From: Nocardia elegans NBRC 108235
GTDB taxonomy: Bacteria; Actinomycetota; Actinomycetes; Mycobacteriales; Mycobacteriaceae
NCBI RefSeq assembly: GCF_001612845.1
Contig: NZ_BDBF01000027.1
Coordinates: 59,817-123,816 of the forward strand
Length of the DNA stretch: 64,000 nt
Direction of reading: 5' to 3'
Shown: one piece after another, positions 17,259 to 25,824 of the stretch
Layout of the letters: each line of letters starts with the position of its first letter
Numbering within the stretch: position 1 is the stretch's first letter
Notes under the pieces: generated by a model
The model's database searches: none
What the model was told of the DNA's origin: nothing
The model's input: only the letters and a program-made list of their open reading frames with translations
Made by a program: the position numbers and the translations under genes

Positions 17259-19171
17259 CGACGCCTCTCCACTCTCCAGGTGACGGCGTAGCGGGCCAGA
17301 ACAGCTTCGATCGCGGCGCGGTCGGCGGTGGAGTCGAGCACCACCGTCGCGACGATGGCGCCGTCTTCGACCGCCGCGACGATGTCGGCAACTCCGGCCG
17401 CATTCGCCAGCGCGTCGACCAGTTCGCGCCGTGTCGCATCGGCGCGCAGACCCAACTTGTACGGTTTGCCGACGTCGGTGACCGGCAGCGCGTCGAGGAT
17501 GGTCACGGTCTTCGGTACGGCCGCGCGTTCGTGCATACGCTCGGCGGCCCAGCGCACCAGCTCGTCCTCGGTGACGTTCGCGTCCCCGGTGAGCGCGACG
17601 TAGGCGACCGGCACCTCACCGGAGTGCACGTCCGGGCGGCCGACGGCTCCCGCCGCGCCGACCCGGGGGTGGGACAGCAGGACGTCCTCGATGGTCGCGG
17701 GATCGATATTGTGACCGCCGCGAATGATGAGATCCTTTGCGCGACCGTGCAAATGGATGAAGCCCTCGGCGTCGATATGCGCCAGGTCTCCGGTGTTCAG
17801 CCGGCCGTCGATCACCGTGCCGAGTCCGTCGAGGCGGTGGCCGGCGTCGGTACGGCCGGTGACATAGCCTGCGAAGACAGTGGGGCCATCGACGACCAGC
17901 ACGCCGATTTCCCCGGCAGGCAGGTCTTCCCACGCCCCGTTGTCGGCCGCGCGGACGACCGCGACGCGCTGGTAAGGCATGCGCTGGCCGACCGCGCCGG
18001 GTCGGGGAACGTCCGGAAAGCTGCGCGCGGTAGCGCACGTCGCCTCGGTGAGGCCGTACCCTTCGACGAGGGTCACGCCGGTATGTTTCTGAAAGTCCTC
18101 GCGCACCGCCGCCGGCAGCGGCGAGGCTCCGACCATCGCGTAACGCAAGCTGGAGATATCGGCCTGGACCGGGCACCGGGCCAGCACCGCGTAGACGGTC
18201 GGCACCGCGCTCATCGCCGCAATCCGGTAGTGCGCCACGATGTTCCAGAACTCCGCGTACAGTGCGAGATCGCGGTATCCCAGCGGACCCGCCCACACGA
18301 CCGACTGGCCGCGGAACAGCGGCGCCAGCAAGGTGACGACAAGCGCATTGACGTGAAACAACGGCAGTGCCGCGAATCCCACCGCTTCGTCGTCGAGCAG
18401 TGAGTTGGCGGCGATCATCCACGCGTTGGCGACCTCACCGGAATGACGGTGAGCGGCCAGCTTCGGCACACCCGTCGTTCCCCCGGTATGGAACAGCGCC
18501 GCCAGATCCGATCCCGCAGGCGGCTGCCCGGCGAATTCGGTCGACACCTGTTCTGCGGCAAGATCTTCGAGATAGCCGATCACGACGTCGTCGATGACCG
18601 GCAGTGCCGGCCGAGGCTGCCCGGCGGCCGTCGGACGCAAGACGAGCAGCGCGTCCAGCAGACCCCGCTCGGCCAGCTCGCGCGCGGTGCCCCAGGTCTC
18701 GGGCGCCAGCTCCGGACCCGCGGCGATCAGCGTCCTGGCGCCGGAACGGCGCAACAGTTCCGCGATGTGATCGCCGGACAGCCCACCGTTGACGGGAGCG
18801 GCGATGCCCGCCAGCTGTGCGGCCAAGGTCGCCGGAATCAGCTCGGCACAGTTCGGGGCGATGAGCGCGACCGCATCGGAGCGGCCCACACCCAGCTCGC
18901 GCAGCAGATTCGCGTAGCGATGGACGTCGGTGAGCAGCTCGGAGTAACTGCGCTGCAAAGGTTCTCGCCAGCGAGACGCGTCGGGCAGCACAGTGAGCGC
19001 CCGTCGCTGCGGCCATCGCGTCGCCGCACGGACGAGCAGCGCGTACGTCGATTCCGGCAAGCCACGCGCCTCCAGCGGAATCGACTCGATCGCCTCGAGG
19101 TCTGCCGGGCTCTCGTAGCGCGGCCACAACAGCTCCTCGGACGCGCCGACGAGGGACGCGGTGTCGGTCAT
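17255..19171 (-). CDS. Acyl-CoA synthetase / AMP-dependent ligase
   Basis: 638 aa from the ATG at 19171, which overlaps the upstream FAH gene stop by four bases. Adenylate-forming signatures: P-loop FHTGGTTGVPK, motif YGLTEAT, the hinge region RLNTGDLAHIDAEG with GRAKDLIIRGGHN, and a C-terminal Lys in DVGKPYKL. It should activate a carboxylate (fatty, steroid side-chain or phenylpropanoid acid) as its CoA thioester. Being inside an aromatic ring-cleavage operon suggests an acid carried on or released from the ring substrate. The substrate cannot be named from sequence. Confidence 0.87.
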   Translation of the reverse strand: MTDTASLVGASEELLWPRYESPADLEAIESIPLEARGLPESTYALLVRAATRWPQRRALTVLPDASRWREPLQRSYSELLTDVHRYANLLRELGVGRSDAVALIAPNCAELIPATLAAQLAGIAAPVNGGLSGDHIAELLRRSGARTLIAAGPELAPETWGTARELAERGLLDALLVLRPTAAGQPRPALPVIDDVVIGYLEDLAAEQVSTEFAGQPPAGSDLAALFHTGGTTGVPKLAAHRHSGEVANAWMIAANSLLDDEAVGFAALPLFHVNALVVTLLAPLFRGQSVVWAGPLGYRDLALYAEFWNIVAHYRIAAMSAVPTVYAVLARCPVQADISSLRYAMVGASPLPAAVREDFQKHTGVTLVEGYGLTEATCATARSFPDVPRPGAVGQRMPYQRVAVVRAADNGAWEDLPAGEIGVLVVDGPTVFAGYVTGRTDAGHRLDGLGTVIDGRLNTGDLAHIDAEGFIHLHGRAKDLIIRGGHNIDPATIEDVLLSHPRVGAAGAVGRPDVHSGEVPVAYVALTGDANVTEDELVRWAAERMHERAAVPKTVTILDALPVTDVGKPYKLGLRADATRRELVDALANAAGVADIVAAVEDGAIVATVVLDSTADRAAIEAVLARYAVTWRVERRR

Positions 19172-20106
19172 CGGGCGTACCTCACGACCGTGCGCTGGCG
19201 GCCGAGATCGAGCACGCCGTCGTCGGTGCCGATCGCGGCCTCCACCACGTCGCCGTCCCGCAGATACTTCGGATTCTGGGCCTGGCGGGAGAAGAACAGC
19301 TTCCACTTCACCTTCGGCGGCAGCAGGGAGCCGATGATCTCCACCGGCTTGGGCGGGGCACTGATCGCGGTGCCGACCGGCGTCCCGGTCAGCAGCAGGT
19401 CACCGGGGTCCATCCGCTGGAATCGGGTCAGTTCCCGCAGCGCCTCGACCGGCCGGTAGATCATGTCGGCAACCGTCATGTCCTGCCGTAGTCCGCCGTT
19501 GACCCACAGCCGCAGTCGCAGGTCGGTGAACCGCTTCAGCTCGTCGGCGTCCAGCAGCACCAGCGCCGGCCCGACCGGTGTGAATGTCGGGTACGACTTC
19601 GCCTCGTAGAACTGCGTTTTCGGCAACTGGACGTCGCGAGCGGAGACGTCATTGGTGACGACCAGCCCCGCGACGTAGTCGGCGAGATTCTCGGCGGTGA
19701 CCTCCGAGCCGACCGGCATCTCCCGGCCGAAGACGAGCCCGATCTCCACCTCGTAATCCAGCAGGGACACATGGGCGGGCCGGATCACATCGTCGTACGG
19801 GCCACTGATCGAACCCGATGCCTTGCGGAAGAACGTCAGCGGCACGGTCTCGGGGTCACCGCCGGAATCCTTCACGTGGGAGGCGAAGTTCGTCATCTGC
19901 GCGACCACGCGGCACGGCGCGGTCACCGGAGATATCAACGAAAGGGTTTCCACCGCAACGGTTTCGGAGCTTCCCGACGCCGCGAGGACAGCGTCGCGAT
20001 CCGCCAGTAGCTCCCCGGTGGTGGTCGCTGCGGTGTCGATCCGGGCGGCGCCCGCTGGTGTGTGCACCCACCAGCGGTCGACGGTGCGCAGTACGGAGAT
20101 GGTCAT
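19168..20106 (-). CDS. Fumarylacetoacetate hydrolase family protein
   Basis: 312 aa. FAH-fold motifs: metal-binding LDYEVEIGLVFG, TNDVSARD, AKSYPTFTPVGP and LLTGTPVGTA. Members hydrolyse or hydrate 2-oxo acids (fumarylacetoacetate, acylpyruvates, 2-hydroxypentadienoate or its homologues) with Mg2+ or Mn2+. Placed between an extradiol dioxygenase and a CoA ligase, it probably acts on the 2-oxo acid made after ring fission, standing in for an MhpD/HsaE hydratase. It overlaps its neighbours by four bases at each end, so expression is coupled. Confidence 0.85.
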   Translation of the reverse strand: MTISVLRTVDRWWVHTPAGAARIDTAATTTGELLADRDAVLAASGSSETVAVETLSLISPVTAPCRVVAQMTNFASHVKDSGGDPETVPLTFFRKASGSISGPYDDVIRPAHVSLLDYEVEIGLVFGREMPVGSEVTAENLADYVAGLVVTNDVSARDVQLPKTQFYEAKSYPTFTPVGPALVLLDADELKRFTDLRLRLWVNGGLRQDMTVADMIYRPVEALRELTRFQRMDPGDLLLTGTPVGTAISAPPKPVEIIGSLLPPKVKWKLFFSRQAQNPKYLRDGDVVEAAIGTDDGVLDLGRQRTVVRYAR

Positions 20107-21236
20107 GAGTTGGCTACTTTCAACAGGCCGCGCAGGCGGCGGAAATCGAATTCGTTGTCCTCGCGCAGCGCGGCGACGATCGCGCGTGCCTCACGCAACG
20201 ACTCGGCTCCCGGCGTGATGCCGAGGAAATCCTTCGTCGCGGGCGGCCCCCACTGGGCCAAACCGGACGCGCTCATCGGAGCCCAGCCCGGCTCGACGGT
20301 GGCATCGAACATGTCTCCGTCGCTGAAGTGTTCGACCATGAACCCGTCGGGATCACGCCAATAGTCGAAGATCTGACTGCCCTGGATATGCCGGCCGATG
20401 CCCCAGGATCGGCGATAACCCTGCTCGCGCAGATACTCGCCACCCGCGGCGAGCGCGTCGAGGTCCGCCACCTGATACGCCGAATGCACGTACCGGTTCG
20501 ACGGGCCCAGGGTCAGCGCGAGCGTGTGATGATCGGCCGGAGTGCCCGCTCGATCGCAACGGATGAAACTCATGACCGGCCCGCGCTCCCGCTGGCCGGG
20601 GTAATAGAGGAAGTCGCTGACGATGAGTCCGAGATTGTCCAGGTACCAGTCGAGGGCCTCCCGGTATCTCGTGGTTTGCACGACGACGTGTCCCAGCCGC
20701 TGCACCCGCGCCGGGGCTCTGGCCGGTCGCTGCGTGGCGTTGACCCGCACAACGTCGTGCCCGGTGTTCAGCACGTGCGGTTGCTGCGGGGCGAGAGCAA
20801 CGAGTTCATGCGCGCCGGCGACGACCCGCACCCGGAGCCCACTCGGATCGGCAAGATCGACGGCCGCTCCCCCGAGTGACTCCGCCAGCGGCACGACCCG
20901 AGCGCCGCGCGCCTCGGACAGGCGCAGCAGGTCTGCGGAATCGGCGGCACGGAAGGCCGGGCCGACGAATCGGGATCGGGCGCCACGCCGGATCAGGACA
21001 CACGGTGCGCCCGGGTCCGTGCCCCGCAGGTGCAGCTGATCGGGCGTCCGCATCGCGGTCGTGAAGCCGAAAGCGTGAGCGAAGGTCTCCGCCTTGTCGA
21101 GATCGGGCTTGTCGAACTCCAGCCACGCGAGGTCGAGCACCTTGACGACCGGGTTGCGTGAGCGCCCCGGGTGTTCTCCCGGCAACGCGCCGTGCTCGCT
21201 GTGCAGGTCGCTGTGCACATCGTGATGGCCGCTCAT
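20103..21236 (-). CDS. Extradiol ring-cleavage dioxygenase, type I (VOC fold)
   Basis: 377 aa from the ATG at 21236 (AAGGAG upstream). Two vicinal-oxygen-chelate halves. Fe(II) ligand candidates in the second half: His in RLGHVVVQT, His in RYVHSAYQV and Glu in MVEHFSDG; the acid-base His is in DHHTLAL. Such enzymes open catechols next to the hydroxyls (BphC/HsaC type). The first 16 residues carry six His (GHHDVHSDLHSEHG), unusual for the family. It is the first gene of an operon whose promoter holds a palindrome and faces the TetR at 21372. Substrate: a substituted catechol, identity unknown. Confidence 0.83.
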   Translation of the reverse strand: MSGHHDVHSDLHSEHGALPGEHPGRSRNPVVKVLDLAWLEFDKPDLDKAETFAHAFGFTTAMRTPDQLHLRGTDPGAPCVLIRRGARSRFVGPAFRAADSADLLRLSEARGARVVPLAESLGGAAVDLADPSGLRVRVVAGAHELVALAPQQPHVLNTGHDVVRVNATQRPARAPARVQRLGHVVVQTTRYREALDWYLDNLGLIVSDFLYYPGQRERGPVMSFIRCDRAGTPADHHTLALTLGPSNRYVHSAYQVADLDALAAGGEYLREQGYRRSWGIGRHIQGSQIFDYWRDPDGFMVEHFSDGDMFDATVEPGWAPMSASGLAQWGPPATKDFLGITPGAESLREARAIVAALREDNEFDFRRLRGLLKVANS

Positions 21237-21256
21237 CAGCCGCTCCTTCCCGTAAC

Positions 21257-21270
21257 TGACGATATCGTCA
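21257..21270. promoter_or_regulatory. TetR operator candidate, perfect palindrome
   Basis: TGACGATATCGTCA, a 14-bp perfect palindrome about 20 bp before the start of the dioxygenase operon and between it and the divergent TetR. It has the same TGAYGA-N2-TCRTCA form as the site at 25701-25714. Confidence 0.6.
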
Positions 21271-21297
21271 CTCACGAAGATATCCACAGTCAAGAGT

Positions 21298-21314
21298 TGA
21301 TGAGAATTTCGTCA
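21298..21314. promoter_or_regulatory. Second operator-like repeat upstream of TetR gene
   Basis: TGATGA-GAATT-TCGTCA: the same half-sites as 21257-21270 but with a five-base spacer, on the TetR side of the divergent promoter. A role in autoregulation is inferred. Confidence 0.45.
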
Positions 21315-21371
21315 GTATTGACAAGAGCGGCTACTATGACGGGCACGGAGGCGAGAAGAGGTGATGCAGCG

Positions 21372-22043
21372 ATGACCGCACAGACCGGGGCCCAGCCGAA
21401 CCGGCTCGAGCGCCGCAAGGCACGCACCCGCGCCGCACTCGTGACGGCCGCGCAATCGCTGATGGCGGACGGAAAAGTGAATGTCCCGATCGTCGAGATC
21501 ACCCAAGCCGCCGACGTCGGCATGGGCTCGTTCTACAACCATTTCCAGAGCCGGGAGGAACTGTTCCGGGCAGCGGTCGAGGAGGCGCTCGACCGGCACG
21601 GCGCACTGCTCGACCTGCTCTGCGAAGACCTCGACGACCCGGCGCAGGTGTTCGCTCAGAGCTTTCGGCTGACGGGCCGTATGCACCGGCGCAATCCGAC
21701 CCTGAGCAAGGTCCTCATCAACAACGGGATCGATCTGGCCGGCTCGACGAAGGGGCTGGCTCCCCGCGCTCGCCGCGATATCGAATCCGCCGTTCAGGCA
21801 GGCCGATTCGACGTGCGGGATCCGGAACTGGCCATGACGATCGTCGCGGGCGCCACGATCTGCCTCGGGCGACTGCTGCACGACCAACCCGACCGCGACG
21901 ACGGCGAGGCCACCGATTCGGTGACCGAAGATCTGTTGCACATGTTGGGCCTCTCGCGCGAGGACGCTCGCGAGATAGTCCAGCGTCCCCTGCCGTCGCT
22001 CGATACCTCCCCGCGCGATACGTCAGCGGCCGGCCTCGCCTAG
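21372..22043 (+). CDS. TetR family regulator (paralogue of 14995-15633)
   Basis: 223 aa from the ATG at 21372; an in-frame ATG at 21336 is an alternative. HTH at about residues 30-75 (IVEITQAADVGMGSFYNHFQSR). It shares its C-terminal blocks with the TetR at 14995. It is divergent from the five-ORF operon ending at 15658 and its 3' end overlaps the convergent flavin monooxygenase by 21 bp. Palindromes with matching half-sites occur both in its own promoter and at 25.7 kb, so it may control the two ring-cleavage operons together. Confidence 0.88.
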   Translation: MTAQTGAQPNRLERRKARTRAALVTAAQSLMADGKVNVPIVEITQAADVGMGSFYNHFQSREELFRAAVEEALDRHGALLDLLCEDLDDPAQVFAQSFRLTGRMHRRNPTLSKVLINNGIDLAGSTKGLAPRARRDIESAVQAGRFDVRDPELAMTIVAGATICLGRLLHDQPDRDDGEATDSVTEDLLHMLGLSREDAREIVQRPLPSLDTSPRDTSAAGLA

Positions 22044-23786
22044 CCTCCCGCTCGCGGGAGACGTCGAATGGGCAAGGGAGACAGTGGAAACGGGTGATCG
22101 CCTGACGTCAACGCCGAGCTGCCCAGTGAGTTCGGCGACCAATTCGCCTCCGTGCCCGGCCGGCGCGGCTCCGAAGACGAAGCGGTCCGGGCGGAGCAGC
22201 ACCATCCCGCCGGAACCGACGCCGGCCCTGGCGAACCATCGGATCAACGCGCCGGTGTGGTCTTCGACATCGGCATGGTCGTCACCGGTCGTGCGCCCGT
22301 CGCCAGGGGCACCCTGGGGCCGCCCGCCGAAGGGATAGACGGTCACGAACCGGGTTCCCAGCGCCTGCAACGCGGCCACATCGTCCGCACCGAGCACGAC
22401 ACGGGGGTCGACGCCGTAACCGAGCACCGAGAAACCCAGGCCGAGTACATCATCGAGACGCTGGTGACGGCCGTCGTAGGTGCGGACCTCCGGTTGCGGG
22501 GACAACGCTCCTTCTACGCCGCGCCACCCGAATCGCCGGCGTGGCAGCCCGAGGTATGCGTCCCTGCGGAACCGCGGACGCGGCTTCATCTTGGCGGCGC
22601 GGATCCAGCCACCGAGGCCAGGAGTGCGCAGCGAGGCCGTCATCGCGATGTCGCGGGCCGCCGCGATCAGTGGGTTGTCGACCGACACCAGCGCTTTGTT
22701 GAAGACCGAGAAGTCGATCATCGCCTCGGCGTGCGGGCGGCGTTCGGTTTCGTAGCTGTTCAGAATGTCGTGGCCGGCGCCGTGTTTCAGGATCGCGGTG
22801 AGCTTCCAGGCCAGGTTGTCCGCATCGCGCACGCCTGAGCCCATACCCTGCCCGACGAACTGCGGTGTCATGTGCGCGGCATCGCCGGCGAGCAGGATGC
22901 GCCCGACGCGCCAGCGATCGGCGACCACGGCGTTGAACGTGTAGACAAGCTTGCGCAGCACCTCGACCTCGTCCGGGTGCACGAAACGGGCGATATGCCG
23001 GCGGACTGTTTCCGGGTCCTCCATCTCCTGTTGCGTCTGCGCTTCGGTGAGCATGAACTCGAATCGGTGATGCCCGTCCGGCTGGGGACACGACACGATC
23101 GGCAGATCCGGGTCACACACGAAATCGAAGTACGGCAGGTGCCGGAAGGCGTCCACTCCGTCTTTCGCCTTCAGGTCCACCACCAGCCACCGTTCCGGAA
23201 AACTGGTGCCGGTCATGTCGATTCCGAGCTTCGCGCGCACGATACTGCGCCCGCCGTCGCAGCCGATCAGGAACTCGGCACGCACTCGCTCGGTGGTGCT
23301 CGGATCGGTTTCCGATTCGCGCTGACCGTAGCCGGTGCCACCGCATCCGACGTGCTCGACGACGACACCGTGGGTGCCCTGGTCGACATCGACAACCTCA
23401 CGGCCCCGGCGCACCGTCACATGCGGGTATCTGCCGAGGGCGCGTTCGAGGCTGTTCTCCAGATAGGGCTGGTACAGGAAGTTGACCACCGGCCAGCCCA
23501 GCGGGCGCTGGACCTGTTTGAACTGCACGAGCACACGTCCGTCGCGGCGCACCCATCGGACGGCGGAGTCGGTGTTCATATCCGCGGCGAGTTCGTCTGC
23601 GGTACCGGCGGTTTGGAAGATCCGCATACATTCGTCGTCGGTATAGACCGCTCGGGCCAGGCCGTAGAATTCCGGTTCGCGTTCGAGCACCAGAACGCTG
23701 ATCCCGCGACGGCCGAGCAGATTGGCCAGGGTCAGGCCGGTCGGCCCCAGGCCGACGACCACGACGTCGTAGTCGGTGGTGCTCAT
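22023..23786 (-). CDS. FAD-dependent aromatic monooxygenase, MhpA-like (second copy)
   Basis: 587 aa. Class A flavoprotein motifs: GLGPTG near residue 12, FLIGCDGGRSIVR, and GDAAHMTPQFVGQGMGSG. Longer than the copy at 15658, with a full C-terminal thioredoxin-like region after residue 400. It should ortho-hydroxylate a phenolic substrate using NAD(P)H and O2. Its ATG overlaps the stop of the preceding dioxygenase frame (ATGA at 23783-23786). Third and last gene of operon B. Confidence 0.88.
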   Translation of the reverse strand: MSTTDYDVVVVGLGPTGLTLANLLGRRGISVLVLEREPEFYGLARAVYTDDECMRIFQTAGTADELAADMNTDSAVRWVRRDGRVLVQFKQVQRPLGWPVVNFLYQPYLENSLERALGRYPHVTVRRGREVVDVDQGTHGVVVEHVGCGGTGYGQRESETDPSTTERVRAEFLIGCDGGRSIVRAKLGIDMTGTSFPERWLVVDLKAKDGVDAFRHLPYFDFVCDPDLPIVSCPQPDGHHRFEFMLTEAQTQQEMEDPETVRRHIARFVHPDEVEVLRKLVYTFNAVVADRWRVGRILLAGDAAHMTPQFVGQGMGSGVRDADNLAWKLTAILKHGAGHDILNSYETERRPHAEAMIDFSVFNKALVSVDNPLIAAARDIAMTASLRTPGLGGWIRAAKMKPRPRFRRDAYLGLPRRRFGWRGVEGALSPQPEVRTYDGRHQRLDDVLGLGFSVLGYGVDPRVVLGADDVAALQALGTRFVTVYPFGGRPQGAPGDGRTTGDDHADVEDHTGALIRWFARAGVGSGGMVLLRPDRFVFGAAPAGHGGELVAELTGQLGVDVRRSPVSTVSLAHSTSPASGRLGEAGR

Positions 23787-24813
23787 CGTGACAATCCTTC
23801 TGCGAGCTCGGGAACGGTGATCTCCGGAGTTCCGATCGACTGCAGCGCCTGTGCCGGAACTGGGCGAATTTGCCGAGGACGGTCTCTCCCACCGGGGTGT
23901 GGCCCCAGATGCTGATGCCGTGATAGGTCGTCGGCTCCCAGGTGGATTCGAGTTCCGGGCCGACCACGATCGGGTTCCAGCCGACCTCCAGCTCGAAACC
24001 GGAGGGGGTCACGCAGTAGAACGACAACTCCCGGTCGTTGGTGTGCTGACCGACCGACCATTGCATCCGGAACCCGAGCGCGGTGACTCGCTCGAAAGCG
24101 GCGAGCATATCGTCCAGCGTCGCGGACTGAATGTTGATGTGCTGCACAGAGGTTCGAATCGGATCGATCTTCACACCGCGCACGTTGGCGATGGCGATCG
24201 AGTGGTGTCGCTCGTTGACCCGCAGGAACCGGATCTTCATCTTCAGGCCGGACACGTTCTCGTCGATGTAGTCCGACAACCGAGAGTCGAAGACGGTCTC
24301 GTAGTAGCCGCGCATCGCCTCCGGTTCGCGCGAGATCATCGCCACATGCCCGAGTCCGGCCTCACCCGTCACCCAGCCGGAGCTGATCATTCGCACCGGC
24401 TCCGGAGTGGTAATCGGCGTTGTGAAGATTTCCTGTGCGATGCCTTTCGGGCCGGCGAAGCGCCACAACCGCTCCACGCCCCGCAGGGCCGCTTCCTCGG
24501 GTGTCGCCTCGATGACCGGGACCCCGCGCTCGGTGACCCGCGCGACGATGCGGTCGAAGGTTTCGTGATCGTCGACCTGCCAGCCCAACGCGATGACGTC
24601 CTCGGCCGAGCCCCGCCGGATCAGGAACCGGCAGGAGCGATCGTCGAGGCGAAAACGCACGGTATTGCTGTCGAGATCGTCGACGTGCAGCCCGATCGCA
24701 TCGGCACCGAAACGCCGCCAATCGGTCAGCCGATTCGATTGCACGACAACGTATCCCAGGTGCACCGCACCGAACACCGAATCATCGGTGCGCGGGCGGA
24801 GGAACTCGCTCAT
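23783..24813 (-). CDS. Extradiol dioxygenase (VOC fold) with apparent single-base frameshift
   Basis: The start ATG at 24813 overlaps the stop of the upstream hydrolase. Two VOC halves carry Fe(II) ligand candidates His (GLGHVAM), His (SVQHINIQ) and Glu (FELEVGW), with the acid-base RHHSIAI. After KFAQFRH, near 23845-23852, the reading frame shifts: the natural ending LQSIGTPEITVPELAEGLSR and a TGA that overlaps the next ATG lie in another frame. Uncorrected, translation runs on to 23398, giving a 471-aa product with a foreign tail inside the monooxygenase gene. Adding one G (AGGCGC to AGGGCGC) restores a normal 343-aa protein. It is either a sequencing error or a recent mutation; all metal ligands lie before it. 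Confidence 0.75.
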
Positions 24814-25679
24814 CGGTCCGCCTCGAGAAAGGCGGTGGCCAGGGTGTTGAACAGGTCCGCACGCTCCCACTGCACCCAGTGGCCGACATTAGCCGCCAGG
24901 TACAGATCGCAGTTGGGCATGACGTCGGCCAGCATGCGCGCACCGGCGGGCCGATTGACCTTGTCGCCGGTCCCCCACACGACCAGCGTCGGATGAGCGA
25001 CCTTTCGCAGGCGCGAGTCACGCGTGAAGTCCATTCTCCACAGCGTGCGCAACGCCAGCGGTCCCGAGGGCCGGCGCAGCGGCGGGTCCGCTATCACTTC
25101 CGGGTCGAGGCTGGCCCGGTAGCGGGCCTCGATGAGCTCGTCCGGCACCGCACTGCCGTCGTAGACCAGATACTCGCGAATGAACGTCGAGAGCTTCTCC
25201 CGGCTGGGACCGGAGCCGGTGTAGTAGCTCAACAATTCCCGCAGCCCGGCTGTGGGCAGCGCCCGCGTCGTGCCCACGCCACCGGGCCCCATCAGGATCA
25301 GCCTGTCGACCTTCTCGGGCCGATCCATCGCCAGCCGCAAGGCTGCCGCACCACCGTAGGAGTTGCCGACCAGGTGCGCGGACCCGATGCTCAGTTCGTC
25401 CAGCAGCCCGCCGATCGCCCCGGCGAGGTCACCGAACGGATCGGACTGGTCCACCCGCTTGGACGACCGGCCGTAACCCGGCATGTCCGGCACGATCACC
25501 CGGAACTTTCGCGCCAGCGCGCCGATGTTGCGGGAGTAATTCGACAACCCGGTCGCGCCGGCGCCACCACCGTGCAACAGAACCACAGCCGGGCCGGATC
25601 CGACCTCACTGAAGAAGATCTCCCGATCGCCGACCGGCACTGTCCGCCCGGTTCCGACGCCCTCGTCGATGCTCGTCAC
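24810..25679 (-). CDS. Meta-cleavage product (C-C bond) hydrolase
   Basis: 289 aa from the GTG at 25679 (GGAGG upstream); the frame extends to 25715 but that would place coding sequence over a palindromic operator. Alpha/beta-hydrolase with LLHGGGAGATGLSNY, the nucleophile elbow GNSYGG (the G-N-S-x-G-G form typical of MhpC/BphD/HsaD), Asp in WGTGDKVN and His in NVGHWVQWE. These enzymes split the C-C bond of the dienol acid produced by extradiol dioxygenases. It leads operon B, followed with a four-base overlap by a dioxygenase. Confidence 0.87.
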   Translation of the reverse strand: MTSIDEGVGTGRTVPVGDREIFFSEVGSGPAVVLLHGGGAGATGLSNYSRNIGALARKFRVIVPDMPGYGRSSKRVDQSDPFGDLAGAIGGLLDELSIGSAHLVGNSYGGAAALRLAMDRPEKVDRLILMGPGGVGTTRALPTAGLRELLSYYTGSGPSREKLSTFIREYLVYDGSAVPDELIEARYRASLDPEVIADPPLRRPSGPLALRTLWRMDFTRDSRLRKVAHPTLVVWGTGDKVNRPAGARMLADVMPNCDLYLAANVGHWVQWERADLFNTLATAFLEADR

Positions 25680-25698
25680 GACACCTCCACACCTCTTT

Positions 25699-25716
25699 GT
25701 TGATGAAATCATCAAC
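25699..25716. promoter_or_regulatory. TetR operator candidate, 18-bp perfect palindrome
   Basis: GTTGATGA-AA-TCATCAAC, perfectly symmetric, 20 bp before the start of operon B. Its core TGATGA-AA-TCATCA matches the form of the site before operon A. Confidence 0.65.
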
Positions 25717-25744
25717 TGCGGAGCGCGGCCGCGTCAAGCCTTTC

Positions 25745-25758
25745 TGATGAAAATGTCA
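25745..25758. promoter_or_regulatory. Operator-like half-matched repeat before divergent hydrolase
   Basis: TGATGAAAATGTCA keeps the left half-site of the 25701-25714 palindrome and most of the right. It lies 67 bp before the ATG of the divergent hydrolase at 25825. Confidence 0.45.
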
Positions 25759-25824
25759 GAATTAGTCGACCGCTGACCGGGAAATGTCGCCGGTGCCCCG
25801 TCGCGGCGATGGCAGGCTCGGCAT

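Noticed and set aside
23398..24813. Genuine fused 471-aa dioxygenase
   Set aside because: The tail after 23845 is the out-of-frame reading of the monooxygenase gene, and the natural C-terminus exists in another frame.
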